From the NCBI RefSeq assembly GCF_900176595.1, contig NZ_LT838813.1, positions 3,738,001 to 3,802,000 on the forward strand: DNA of 64,000 nucleotides, written 5' to 3'. How positions within the stretch are numbered: the first letter of the stretch is position 1; every line of letters begins with the position of its first letter. A program made the position numbers and the translations under genes. Positions 45,501-53,503 of this stretch are shown in pieces. The notes beneath the pieces are model-generated. The model was not told the origin of the DNA and searched no databases. It was given only the letters and a program-made list of their open reading frames with translations. This stretch comes from Aquiflexum balticum DSM 16537 (GTDB lineage Bacteria > Bacteroidota > Bacteroidia > Cytophagales > Cyclobacteriaceae).

Positions 45501-45608
45501 AAAGAAATGCTTCCTTCCAAATACACCTTGATGCCGGATAACTTTCATACAAGCCTATCAAAAGAAGAGTTTGACGGATTACTTGTCTATTTATTGAATA
45601 TCAAATAA
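42546..45608 (+). CDS. PVC-type heme-binding CxxCH lipoprotein (dehydrogenase-HEAT-cytochrome)
   Basis: A 1020-residue exported protein with a lipoprotein-like start (LFQSCQNS). Residues about 35-400 form a beta-propeller of the 'membrane-bound dehydrogenase' type (LPPGFEVTLFASEPDITKP start, repeated D-x-D-G-x-x-D segments such as DTDGDGKADK). A helical HEAT-like region follows (about 420-850), then a C-terminal c-type cytochrome with heme motif CSLCH (900-904) and a closing Haem_bd-type domain with LKNGQTVSGLF. Such proteins are thought to oxidise sugars or polyols outside the cell and pass electrons to a cytochrome chain. An ATG 12 bp upstream is possible. The FG-GAP gene follows 6 bp later, so they form an operon. 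Confidence 0.92.
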   Translation: MKFTIKPNLILLITVFLFQSCQNSPTEEIETGDETDIYAEHVRTSKFQTPEEERLSFMLPPGFEVTLFASEPDITKPINMAFDEKGRLWVTQSSEYPIAAGDGGGKDRITILEDTDGDGKADKIQDFANDLNIPIGIVPIKGGAIGYSIPYVYKFLDTNGDDIADQREILLGEFEHKDTHGMVNNLFRGFDGWIHASHGFSNISTVAGKDRDSIRMVSGNTFRFKADGSRVEKTTDGRINPFGSDHDEMGYHYSADCHTLPIFQLIWGGNYSQWGKKEPNMGFAPTMMDYGLKSTALSGLVYYTDDQFPEEFRNSFYSGDVVTCRISRNTMEFNGSTPTAIKQEDFLVSKDPWFRPVDIKIGPDGAMYVADFYNRIIGHYEVPLDHPGRDRVSGRIWKITYKGNQRPITDWSKAKREELIAGMGNPILQIRMTATDELVDRLGESAVPQLLDLVKDPKTSPVQYIQGIWALFRLEALPEDILESAIKHEDRRVRVHAYKLMANYLHLSEKQLSWGIRDLSDSDPHVQRAAAEMLSRHPDPKSYKALVTLHTKVPSYDSHLAYTALMALSNHLQKKEILQMAINESWNEEEARLIALVASDLNLSEAGNFLLAHVESYNQPKEKSILFTESIARSVDVANLGRLLEWIKKTVNSQPEEAYQWAMATDQGLTQRGMKEPSSFASWYQSLASQILFDIPKSLSWTDLDKQRLVYANGVASRYKMVALSPSILKLIKTKEAGEDVRSSAALAIMQLNPVEGSEIIAERIFDGDEEISTKRKFVAALGTRDDNSTRNLLGESMKNSPPELQESIASVLVKSPQGKTQLMTLIKNGHAPARLLKARSVEEPLLANISQEQLKVYEELTANLIPISEEREKLIASRLEEFDPGNSQVDGGHIYESHCSLCHQINKKGGLIGPQLDGVGNWGKTALATKILDPNRNISENFRTYNISLKNGQTVSGLFRREEGQTVVLANQVGEEFTVSRLEIKEMLPSKYTLMPDNFHTSLSKEEFDGLLVYLLNIK

Positions 45609-45614
45609 GAAGAA

Positions 45615-46850
45615 ATGAAAATCCAAAATACCAACCAAAAGAATTTGACCAAATCAAAAAACAGGATTGTTCTGTTTCTTTTTTTGCTGACTTCGGTTTT
45701 GTCCTGTAATGATCAGCAATCCCAACAACAGTCCCCTCAAGCGGTCAAAGGTGATCAGATAACTTTCAAAAAACATGTCCTGACCAAGGATTTTGTAGCC
45801 GAAGGAGTTGCAGTAGGAGATGTGAATCAGGATGGATTGATTGATGTGATGGCCGGGGCATTTTGGTTTGAAGCACCAAATTGGACCTTGCATGAACTCA
45901 CCAAGCCCATGAAATTTGAGTATGACAAAGGGTATAGCAATGCCTTTGTGAGTCAGGGAATGGATGTCAACCATGATGGTTGGGTGGATTTTGTCAGAAT
46001 AGGTTTTCCCGGCAAGGAAGTGATGTGGTTTGAAAACCCGAAAAATGAGGGAGGTTTTTGGAAATCCCATGCAATCTATCCCACATTGGGAAATGAATCC
46101 GCTGGTTTCTATGATTTAGATGGGGATGGAAAGCTTGAAATCATTGGGGGCAATTCTTCCACAGGGGAAATCATTTGGATGAAAGCTCCTGAATCAGCTG
46201 AAAATCCTGAATGGAAGGTATATACTATCAGTCGGAAAGATAGTCCCGGTTCAGCCCCATTTTCCCATGGATTGGGTGTCAGTGATATGAATGGTAACGG
46301 GAGAAATGACATCATTATCAAGGAAGGTTGGTGGGAGGCGCCTGAAGATCCCCGAAGTCCGGCTTGGAAATTTCATCCTGCCAATCTCGGAGAAGCCTCT
46401 GCTCAGATGTATGCTTATGATTTCAATGGTGATGGTCTAAAAGATGTTTTATCCTCCTCAGCCCATGAATTGGGGGTATGGTGGCATCAACAGATAAAAG
46501 ATCAAAGTGGAGAGGTTTCCTGGAAGACCCATCATATTGACAGTACTTACACCCAAACACATGGAGTGGCTTTTGTAGATATCAATTCAAATGGCTTACC
46601 GGATTTTATTACCGGAAAAAGATTTTTTGCGCACATGGGGACTGATCCGGGTGAGTTTGATCCTCCTTACCTGTATTGGTATGAATTTATTCCGGGCCCC
46701 TCACCAAATTGGATCAGGCATCAGATTGATGATGATTCAGGAGTGGGTGTTCACCTTATTGCTGAAGATATTACCAAGGATGATTTGGTGGATATCATTA
46801 TTGCCAACAAAAAAGGAGTTTTTGTTTTTGAACAGGAAAGAAAACAATAG
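45615..46850 (+). CDS. FG-GAP/VCBS repeat lipoprotein
   Basis: A 411-residue exported lipoprotein (signal peptide ending VLSCND, Cys about 31) with a seven-bladed propeller of FG-GAP/VCBS repeats. Repeated calcium-binding loops appear, such as DVNQDGLIDVM, DVNHDGWVDFV, DLDGDGKLEII, DMNGNGRNDII and DFNGDGLKDVL, spaced about 45-60 residues. It probably binds a ligand, often a glycan or protein, outside the cell. The 6-bp spacing from the PVC-type cytochrome gene implies they work together; FG-GAP proteins of this sort are common partners of such dehydrogenases in Bacteroidota and Planctomycetota (family knowledge). Confidence 0.9.
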   Translation: MKIQNTNQKNLTKSKNRIVLFLFLLTSVLSCNDQQSQQQSPQAVKGDQITFKKHVLTKDFVAEGVAVGDVNQDGLIDVMAGAFWFEAPNWTLHELTKPMKFEYDKGYSNAFVSQGMDVNHDGWVDFVRIGFPGKEVMWFENPKNEGGFWKSHAIYPTLGNESAGFYDLDGDGKLEIIGGNSSTGEIIWMKAPESAENPEWKVYTISRKDSPGSAPFSHGLGVSDMNGNGRNDIIIKEGWWEAPEDPRSPAWKFHPANLGEASAQMYAYDFNGDGLKDVLSSSAHELGVWWHQQIKDQSGEVSWKTHHIDSTYTQTHGVAFVDINSNGLPDFITGKRFFAHMGTDPGEFDPPYLYWYEFIPGPSPNWIRHQIDDDSGVGVHLIAEDITKDDLVDIIIANKKGVFVFEQERKQ

Positions 46851-46874
46851 TGATTTAATCCCTATTTTTGAAAA

Positions 46875-47129
46875 ATGGAAAACAATCACAACCTAGACCC
46901 CAAAGCACAGCCGAATAACCCATTGCATGGTGTAAGGTTGATTGATATGATTGAATATTTGGTCAACAAATATGGTTGGGAAAGTCTCGGAGAAAGAATA
47001 ACTATCCGTTGTTTTACCCATGATCCTTCCATCAATTCCAGCCTTAAATTTCTACGCAAAACCGAATGGGCGAGGAAGAAGGTGGAGGACCTGTATGTAA
47101 AGACTGTGGAAAGGGAGAGGAGAAGGTAG
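46875..47129 (+). CDS. VF530 family DNA-binding protein (DUF2132-like)
   Basis: An 84-residue cytoplasmic protein matching the VF530/DUF2132 family: [25 protein letters not shown] (about 15-39), then [30 protein letters not shown] (about 43-72). The family has a small helical fold annotated as double-stranded DNA binding; cellular role unknown. It lies 24 bp after the FG-GAP gene and may be read through, with no functional link evident. The C-terminal RRR tail runs into repeat-like sequence. Confidence 0.88.
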   Translation: MENNHNLDPKAQPNNPLHGVRLIDMIEYLVNKYGWESLGERITIRCFTHDPSINSSLKFLRKTEWARKKVEDLYVKTVERERRR

Positions 47130-47200
47130 AGGGATTGAAGGATAAGAGATGAAGGATGAATTGGGTACAATGTATCAAGTACAATGTACAAAGAAATGGG
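47130..47200. repeat. Dispersed TTGTACATTGTAC-type repeat
   Basis: The gap contains GAAGGATAAGAGATGAAGGATGAA and then GTACAATGTATCAAGTACAATGTACAAAG (about 47165-47193). Read on the minus strand this is CTTTGTACATTGTACTTGATACATTGTAC, the same 14-bp style and the same flanking CATCCTTC words as at 14605-14665. A third copy is ACAAAGTACCATGAACCAAG at 32061-32080. Confidence 0.6.
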
Positions 47201-47318
47201 GACAGGATTAAGGGATTTATGTCGGATGACAGATGTTGGGTTAAACCTAGGGATTCAGGCCTCTTTGACAATATTTGATACTGTTTTCGATGAAACAGAA
47301 GATATTAATTCCCTCGAT

Positions 47319-48428
47319 TTACCTCCCGGGCGTAATCAAAATCTTCCTGAAATCTACTGGTCCATGATCACCTTGCAGCACGATTGGTCCGGGTAATCCT
47401 TCTTTGCTGTCCAAAGCACCTCCGGTAATTCCGGGAATGATCTGATCATTGATTATTTTTTTGCCATTGGCCACTACAGTCAGTCTTCTTCCAATCAAGG
47501 TTATTTCATAAGTCTGCCATTCTCCTGCCGGCTTGGCAGCCATTTCGTTGGGTGTCAAGAAACCATAGATTCCTCCATAAAGAATATTTGAAGGTTCTTG
47601 GCCGATATCATCCTGGATCTGTAATTCATACCTGCCCCTGAGGTATAATCCACTATTGCTTCCTTTAGGATAGCGGAATTCAACCAAAAGTTTGAAATCA
47701 TCAAATTTCTCATTTGTTATCAGATTAGCTCCTGTTTTAGGGCTGCTCAAGATCCCATCTTTTACTACCCATTGGTTTTCAGATTTGTCAGCATGCCAAC
47801 CATCGAGGTTTTTGCCATTGAAGATATTGATGGGTTTACCCCAAGTAGGATTTTGGTCTCTTGCCAAGGATGGAGCTCTTTCTCCGACATATTTGAACAG
47901 ACCACCATTTGGATATTGAATGGTTCCTGTAAGTTTATCCCCTGACAATACTCCTTCAAATACCAGGTCTTTGTTGCCACTTTCCCATTGAGGAGGAATG
48001 CTGAATGAGATTTTATCATTTTCAAAATTTATAACGGAAATAGGACGGGCACTGCCATGGTCACCGACAAAATAACCAACCAATACACCTAGACCGGATT
48101 GTTTGACTTCAAGCCAGGAAGGGATTTCTTTTCCGTTCATATCCAAAGTCAGGTTCCATCTTCCAATAAAGTCCTTTGGTTCACTGAGCAAATTATAGCC
48201 TATTCTGAAAGACCTATCACTTGTAACCGTCTGATCTTTGATACTCGATGGAATGATGATTTTCTTACCATTATGTTCCAAAGTCCTTGATTCGGGATTT
48301 TCAAGGTTGATTTGGGGTCCTTTCATATTTTCTGATTCAACTTGTGCGATAGTTGTGCCAACAGATAACATCAATAGTAGGGCAATGTTGCCGAAAAATG
48401 ATCCGAATTGAGAAACCATTTTTTTCAT
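47319..48428 (-). CDS. DUF1080 (3-keto-disaccharide hydrolase) protein with N-terminal extra domain
   Basis: A 369-residue exported protein (signal peptide ending VGTTIAQ). The C-terminal ~190 residues (about 185-369) are a DUF1080 jelly-roll. Features include IFNGKNLDGWHA (about 188-199), WVVKDGILSS, FDDFKLLVEFRYPKGSNSGLYLRGRYELQI and GEWQTYEITLIGRRLTVVANGKKI. Characterised members hydrolyse 3-keto-glucosides. A separate beta-rich domain at about 65-170 (IGRWNLTLDMNGK..., DLVFEGVLSGDKLTGTIQYPNGG) precedes it. It is convergent with the sugar-dehydrogenase-like operon, and a shared 3-keto-sugar pathway is a reasonable inference. A second Met at position 4 is an alternative start. Confidence 0.9.
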   Translation of the reverse strand: MKKMVSQFGSFFGNIALLLMLSVGTTIAQVESENMKGPQINLENPESRTLEHNGKKIIIPSSIKDQTVTSDRSFRIGYNLLSEPKDFIGRWNLTLDMNGKEIPSWLEVKQSGLGVLVGYFVGDHGSARPISVINFENDKISFSIPPQWESGNKDLVFEGVLSGDKLTGTIQYPNGGLFKYVGERAPSLARDQNPTWGKPINIFNGKNLDGWHADKSENQWVVKDGILSSPKTGANLITNEKFDDFKLLVEFRYPKGSNSGLYLRGRYELQIQDDIGQEPSNILYGGIYGFLTPNEMAAKPAGEWQTYEITLIGRRLTVVANGKKIINDQIIPGITGGALDSKEGLPGPIVLQGDHGPVDFRKILITPGR

Positions 48429-48560
48429 AGACTTTAGTATTTTTATTTCGAATTTTAAATTAAAGAATAATCCTATGAATGGAAACTTTTACGTTGATAT
48501 ATATCCCCAATAGCGATCAGTATTAAGGAATAAAATGAAAAATTGTGATGGGCTCAGCAT

Positions 48561-48752
48561 CTAAACCTTACCTATCAAAGTAAAGGGCAGCATTACCAGG
48601 TTTCTGATAAAAGAAAAGGATAAGTCAATAGCAAATCCCAACAATCTGAAAGGAAGTAAAATCAGCCAAACGATAGGATATAAAATCAATGCCAATAAAG
48701 CCAATGGCCAACATAATACAATCAAGATTAACCAAAGAAGAAAGCTTACCAT
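48561..48752 (-). CDS. Small hydrophobic membrane protein
   Basis: A 63-residue protein made almost wholly of hydrophobic segments (about 3-35 and 38-60) with few charges and several prolines (LLPFRLLGFAID, MLPFTLIG). It is probably a two-helix membrane protein. The start has no strong ribosome site, but the composition is unlike random AT-rich DNA, and the frame ends cleanly. Function unknown. Confidence 0.6.
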   Translation of the reverse strand: MVSFLLWLILIVLCWPLALLALILYPIVWLILLPFRLLGFAIDLSFSFIRNLVMLPFTLIGKV

Positions 48753-49412
48753 AATTTGTTTTTTTAAGAATTAGCGCAATTGTGGTGCCATATCAGGAAA
48801 CGTGTTCATATAGATATTCAGGCTTTATCTGTTATATTTTAATGTTCGAAATCGGTCACTGTTTGTTCAGAATAGAATAATTTATTTCTATTTATTCAAC
48901 ACTACCGGGATAGTTTCAACTTGCCGTATCATGTATTCCGCGAGTCTTTCATTTTTTTCCAATGCTCGCGTATTACAATATCCTAAAAATAATCTGATCA
49001 AAATAACTGTACCTACAATCTTGAAAAGATTTCATTGTTTTTAATGTAAAGGGATATAAATAAAAATGGAAAAACTAAGTGACTGGTTTATTCTTTTCAG
49101 TTGGGATGCTCTTTTAAAAAGAATTAATTTCTTTACATCTCAATTTTTTTTCATTTTTTGAGACCAACTGATATTTTGGTGAAATACAATTTTTTTTAAT
49201 CGATTTACAATAATTGCTTTGTATAAACGATTACTGATTAAATAGCTCATTTTCAGGTTAAAATTTAAAGAAAATTAGGGATGGAACGAGTTTGAAATTG
49301 TTATTTAATGTATCATATTAGAGCATCTTTTGTTAGGTGTTGATGCTTGAATACATCTGATAAGGGATTAAAATTTTTGATTAATCACCCCCTAATCACC
49401 CATTTTATTGTT
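48753..49412. other. Intergenic region, 660 bp, very AT-rich
   Basis: No gene is seen on either strand. A weak pairing of CGCGAG with CTCGCG (about 48938-48969) is the only palindrome noticed. A short plus-strand frame from 49347 reads into the following small gene, but the ATG at 49413 is the better start. Confidence 0.5.
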
Positions 49413-49625
49413 ATGAAAAATAAAACAAAGTTAATTGTTGCAAATTTATTTGCACTTGTTGCGGTTGTGGGAATCCTGACATTATTCAGATCCGCTGGTA
49501 TTGAAATTGGTTCTGCATCAGGCGCAATGGTTCCCAATGTTTTGTTATTGTTAATTCCACAAGCAGGATTTATTTATTTTTATTGGAAATCTTTCAGCAA
49601 TGAAAATAGAAAAGCAATAGCTTAA
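49413..49625 (+). CDS. Small membrane protein
   Basis: A 70-residue protein with two hydrophobic segments (about 8-25 and 40-57) joined by a polar turn (RSAGIEIGSASGAM), and a charged C-terminus (KSFSNENRKAIA). I start it at the ATG at 49413, giving a basic N-terminus KNKTK before the first helix. It is followed by a terminator, which supports a real transcript. Function unknown. Confidence 0.6.
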   Translation: MKNKTKLIVANLFALVAVVGILTLFRSAGIEIGSASGAMVPNVLLLLIPQAGFIYFYWKSFSNENRKAIA

Positions 49626-49668
49626 TGTATTGAAAGTGGTTTTTGTTGGTTTATAAAAGCCGAAAGAT

Positions 49669-49699
49669 AAAAAAGTCCTGTGAAAATGGGGCTTTTTTT
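49669..49699 (+). terminator. Intrinsic terminator
   Basis: A 10-bp stem with one T-G pair (AAAAAAGTCC at 49669-49678 with GGGCTTTTTT around 49689-49698), 10-base loop, T-rich tail. It lies 44 bp after the small membrane protein gene. Confidence 0.75.
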
Positions 49700-49831
49700 G
49701 TTTTGGGAAAATCTAATGAAATCTTTAGCAGCTAATTAACTGAATAAATAAACTCTGGTGATTCAATTTAATAGGATTTTATTTTTGTTGGAAAAAAAAT
49801 ATTTATCTTCGAATTCAAAAATTACAACTTT

Positions 49832-50407
49832 ATGAAAAAATTAAACTTGTTGATGTTGGCTGTCTTTGCAGCTGGAACAATGCTTTTCTTTGGATGTGGT
49901 GCTGAAAAAACAACAGAAACCACTGAATCAGAGGAAACGTCCATGGAAGAAAAACCTGCTGAAGAAAGCCGGCCCAGTCCTTTAAGAACCTTGGAGGGCA
50001 CAGCTGGAAATTCAAAATTAATGATTCAATATGGAGCTCCATCAGTTAAGGGAAGAGTAATATGGGGTGATCTGGTACCATATAATGAAGTATGGAGGAC
50101 AGGAGCGAATGAATCCACTTACGTGGATTTCAGTTCAGATGTCACAGTAGAAGGGAATCTTCTTCCTGCAGGAAGGTATTCTTTGTTTACAATTCCTAAA
50201 GCTTCAGGTAAGTGGACAGTTATTTTCAATTCAGAATGGGATTTGGAACATGGTCATTTTCAGTACAAAGAAGAAAACGATGTTTTAAGAGTGGAATCAA
50301 CTCCTGAATGGGAAAATGAAAGTCAAGAGCAATTGAGCATAGCTATCGAATCACCAGGTATAGTGGTAAGATGGGAAAAATTAAAATTGCCTATTGTTAT
50401 TCAATAA
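49832..50407 (+). CDS. DUF2911 family lipoprotein
   Basis: A 191-residue exported lipoprotein (hydrophobic stretch ending FFGCGAE, Cys about 22) followed by a Glu/Thr-rich linker (about 25-45) and the DUF2911 domain. Hallmarks are MIQYGAPSVKGRVIWGDLVPYNEVWRTGANESTY (about 67-100) and AGRYSLFTIPKASGKWTVIFN (about 115-135). DUF2911 proteins are frequent in Bacteroidota, with no known function; the domain is beta-rich. Monocistronic, ended by a strong terminator. Confidence 0.93.
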   Translation: MKKLNLLMLAVFAAGTMLFFGCGAEKTTETTESEETSMEEKPAEESRPSPLRTLEGTAGNSKLMIQYGAPSVKGRVIWGDLVPYNEVWRTGANESTYVDFSSDVTVEGNLLPAGRYSLFTIPKASGKWTVIFNSEWDLEHGHFQYKEENDVLRVESTPEWENESQEQLSIAIESPGIVVRWEKLKLPIVIQ

Positions 50408-50416
50408 TGTGTTTGG

Positions 50417-50458
50417 AATGCAAAAAGCCCTTTAAATACTTGAAGGGCTTTTTGCATT
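50417..50458. terminator. Strong intrinsic terminator after the DUF2911 gene
   Basis: A perfect 16-bp inverted repeat (50417-50432 with 50443-50458; core AAAAAGCCCTT/AAGGGCTTTTT), 10-base loop, with T residues following. It lies 9 bp after the DUF2911 stop and could work on both strands. Confidence 0.88.
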
Positions 50459-50533
50459 TTTTGGTTTTTTAGATCTAACCGTTTGTTCGGATTATTAAGG
50501 TGATTTCAACCATGATTATTTAACAGATTTAGT

Positions 50534-52957
50534 ATGCGCTATATTGGTTTCTTCATTTCCTTTTCAATCACGCTTTTCTTGGGTGTGGTATTATCTTTGC
50601 AATTTGGGTCGGTACCACCAATAGGAAAATTATTGGATCCTAATCACGGCTTTTGGCAAAATGCCTACAGTGAGGATCAAATTCCAGAAGAAAAAGTCCG
50701 CATGAAGGGGCTTAAAGGACCTGTCAAAGTCACTTATGATGAAAATCTGATTCCTCATATTTTTGCTGAGAATGAAGAAGATCTGTATAGGGTTCAAGGA
50801 TATATTACTGCTAAGCACAGGCTTTGGCAAATGGAATTTCAAACCATGGCAGCTGCAGGAAGGATTTCAGAAATTGTCGGTCCAATTGCTTTGGAATTGG
50901 ATAGAATGACCAGAAGAAAAGGACTGCCATATAGTGCTGAAATCTCCCTGCCATTTTTGCAGAAAAATCACCCTGATACTTATTTGTTACTTGAAGCCTA
51001 TTCAGAAGGCGTCAATCATTTTATTGATAATCTGAATGAATCCCGAGTTCCGGTAGAATATAAGATTCTGGACTACCGGCCCGAGCAGTGGAGTCCATAT
51101 AAATCCATTCTCTTATTGAAATATATGGCAGATATGTTGGTATCAGATCAGGATTTAGAATATACCAACCTGAGAAATCTGATTGGAGAGGAATTGATGG
51201 ATAAGCTATATCCACAGTTCCCGGAGCAAAATGATCCAATTATTGAATCAGAGAAAGTTTGGGATTTCGAACCTTTGAATATAGCAACCCCGGAGAATAT
51301 CCAATATCCCGATCAGGATATTTTTGTGAATCCATTGCCTCAGCCTGAAGAAGGTGTAGGTTCAAATAATTGGGCCGTTTCAGGTTCAAAAACGAAAAAC
51401 GGTCATCCTATTCTGGCCAACGATCCCCATTTAAAGCTTAATTTACCTTCTTTATGGTATGCTATGCAGCTTACTTCACCCACTCATAGTGTTAAAGGTG
51501 CAACACTCCCGGGTGCATTGGGAATCATTTCAGGTTTTAATGAAAATATTTCTTGGGGTGAAACCAATGCCACTAGAGATACAAGAGATTGGTATTCAAT
51601 CCAGTTCAAAAATAAGGACAGAATCGAATACTTATATAATGACCAATGGATCCAAAGTGTTTTTAGAATAGAGGAAATTAAAATTAAAGGCGAAGCTGAC
51701 TATATTGATTCAGTTGTTTACACCCATCATGGTCCTGTAGTATATGACAGGACGTTCAGGTCTGAAAGGCAGGACGTTAATTTTTCTTTGAAATGGACAG
51801 CGCACATGGAATCAAATGAACAGAAAACCTTTTTGATGTTGAATAAAGCCAAGAATCATGACGATTACCTGGAAGCTTTGAATTATTACACTTCCCCGGC
51901 CCAAAATTTTGTTTTTGCTTCCCGCAGTGGGGATATTGCCATGAAAGTACAGGGTAGATTCCCCTTGAAATGGGAAGGTCAGGGTAAGTTTTTGATGGAT
52001 GGGAATAATCCCGATTTTGAATGGAAGGAATTTATTCCCAATGAGCATAATCCCGCAACCCTCAATCCTTCAAGAGGTTTTGTTTCCTCTGCCAACCAGC
52101 ATGCTGTTGATGCTTCCTATCCCTATTATGTGTTTGATAGTAAATATGAGCATTATCGAAACAGGAGGCTTAACAGCAGGCTGGAAGAAATGAAAGAGAT
52201 TACCATTGAGGATATGATGTTACTTCAATTTGACAATTACCACCTCCATGCTGCAGAAGCACTTCCGCTTTTGATCAGTAATTTGCCTGAGGAAAAAGTC
52301 AGAAATTTGGATTTAGTTTCAAAAAAATACCTTGACCAATTGAAAGAATGGAATTTTAATACTTTCCCAAATCAGGAAGAACCCGCATTGTTTAAGACTT
52401 GGTGGGAACAGTTCTATAAATTACTATGGGCTAAATGGAAAATTGAGGGTAAACCAATAGAATTTCCAAATAAATATCAGACCACTTTATTATTGAAAAA
52501 CAGTCCTGAAGATATTCTTTTCGATAATCCGGAAACTGATAAAACCGAAACAGCTGCCGACCTTGTTTGGGAAAGTTTTGAATTGATGGTTGCTGAGATG
52601 AATGAATGGGGAGAAAAAGAAGAGGATTATACTTGGGCAAATTTCAAAGGAACATCCGTTGTTCATTTGGTGCCAAATTTCAAGTCATTTAGTAAGTATA
52701 AAGTTTACACGGGAGGAACCAGCGGTGTCCTGAATGCAACAAGTGAAAGGAATGGTGCAAGCTGGAGAATGGTCGTTGAAATGGGTGAAAAAGTCAAAGC
52801 TTATGGGATATATCCCGGGGGACAATCCGGTAATCCCGGAAGTAAATATTATGATAATTTTCTCAAAAAATGGGCAAATGGCGAGTATGTCAATTTTGAT
52901 TTGAGATCCGAACAAGAGAATGATAATGTGCTGTTTACCACTATATTTAGTAATTGA
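50534..52957 (+). CDS. Penicillin acylase family protein (Ntn hydrolase)
   Basis: An 807-residue exported enzyme with an N-terminal hydrophobic signal or anchor (about 3-22). The family is made as a precursor that cuts itself to alpha and beta chains; the predicted cut is before Ser277 in EEGVGSNNWAVSG, which becomes the catalytic N-terminal nucleophile. The alpha part contains KVTYDENLIPHIFAENEEDLYRVQGYITAKHRLWQME (about 65-100), a family hallmark, and the beta part has NDPHL and GFNENISWGETN. Members hydrolyse amide bonds of acylated amines, including acyl-homoserine lactones in some bacteria; the true substrate is unknown. The next gene starts 3 bp later. Confidence 0.94.
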   Translation: MRYIGFFISFSITLFLGVVLSLQFGSVPPIGKLLDPNHGFWQNAYSEDQIPEEKVRMKGLKGPVKVTYDENLIPHIFAENEEDLYRVQGYITAKHRLWQMEFQTMAAAGRISEIVGPIALELDRMTRRKGLPYSAEISLPFLQKNHPDTYLLLEAYSEGVNHFIDNLNESRVPVEYKILDYRPEQWSPYKSILLLKYMADMLVSDQDLEYTNLRNLIGEELMDKLYPQFPEQNDPIIESEKVWDFEPLNIATPENIQYPDQDIFVNPLPQPEEGVGSNNWAVSGSKTKNGHPILANDPHLKLNLPSLWYAMQLTSPTHSVKGATLPGALGIISGFNENISWGETNATRDTRDWYSIQFKNKDRIEYLYNDQWIQSVFRIEEIKIKGEADYIDSVVYTHHGPVVYDRTFRSERQDVNFSLKWTAHMESNEQKTFLMLNKAKNHDDYLEALNYYTSPAQNFVFASRSGDIAMKVQGRFPLKWEGQGKFLMDGNNPDFEWKEFIPNEHNPATLNPSRGFVSSANQHAVDASYPYYVFDSKYEHYRNRRLNSRLEEMKEITIEDMMLLQFDNYHLHAAEALPLLISNLPEEKVRNLDLVSKKYLDQLKEWNFNTFPNQEEPALFKTWWEQFYKLLWAKWKIEGKPIEFPNKYQTTLLLKNSPEDILFDNPETDKTETAADLVWESFELMVAEMNEWGEKEEDYTWANFKGTSVVHLVPNFKSFSKYKVYTGGTSGVLNATSERNGASWRMVVEMGEKVKAYGIYPGGQSGNPGSKYYDNFLKKWANGEYVNFDLRSEQENDNVLFTTIFSN

Positions 52958-52960
52958 TAT

Positions 52961-53335
52961 ATGAAAAAATTTCTGCTGTTGTTAAGTCTTGTAGGAGTTA
53001 CGGTTTATTTCATCGGTCCATATATACCTTATTGGGGATTGATGATATTGGTAGCCATTATTTCATTTTTGACTGGCGCTTCGCCTTCAATATCATTTTT
53101 TGGTTCAGGATTCTCATTTGGATTAGTTTGGCTTGTCTTATCGATTTGGATTTCTGTTGATACGCAATCAGAATTGCCCAAATCTATATCAGAATTGATG
53201 GGATTATCCAATGATAACCTATTATGGTTTATTACAGGATTGGTAGGATTCATTATTGGGTCCTTTAGTGGATTAACAGGAGGGATGCTAAATAGGATTT
53301 TTCAAAAAAAAGATTCAGGAGCATACAGAACTTGA
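52961..53335 (+). CDS. Four-helix small membrane protein
   Basis: A 124-residue integral membrane protein with about four hydrophobic segments (3-20, 23-40, 46-65, 88-110), a short polar loop (DTQSELPKSISELMGL) and a basic C-terminal tail. It starts 3 bp after the penicillin acylase stop, so it is translated from the same message. Glycine-rich helices (FITGLVGFIIGSFSGLTGGML) suggest close packing. No family recognised; a partner or immunity-like role for the acylase is possible but unsupported. Confidence 0.7.
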   Translation: MKKFLLLLSLVGVTVYFIGPYIPYWGLMILVAIISFLTGASPSISFFGSGFSFGLVWLVLSIWISVDTQSELPKSISELMGLSNDNLLWFITGLVGFIIGSFSGLTGGMLNRIFQKKDSGAYRT

Positions 53336-53503
53336 TTATAAAATTCGACTTGCCTTCAAAAACATTCTTTTTTTTAGCTTATATTTTGTATAAAAAATAC
53401 AATAAAATTGAGGATGTAAGATTCTGATTAAAATAATAAAAAATATTTTGCTTTTATTGCTTGTACGAGTACTTTTGTTGCTCGTTTTGTGCCAGTCACT
53501 TTT

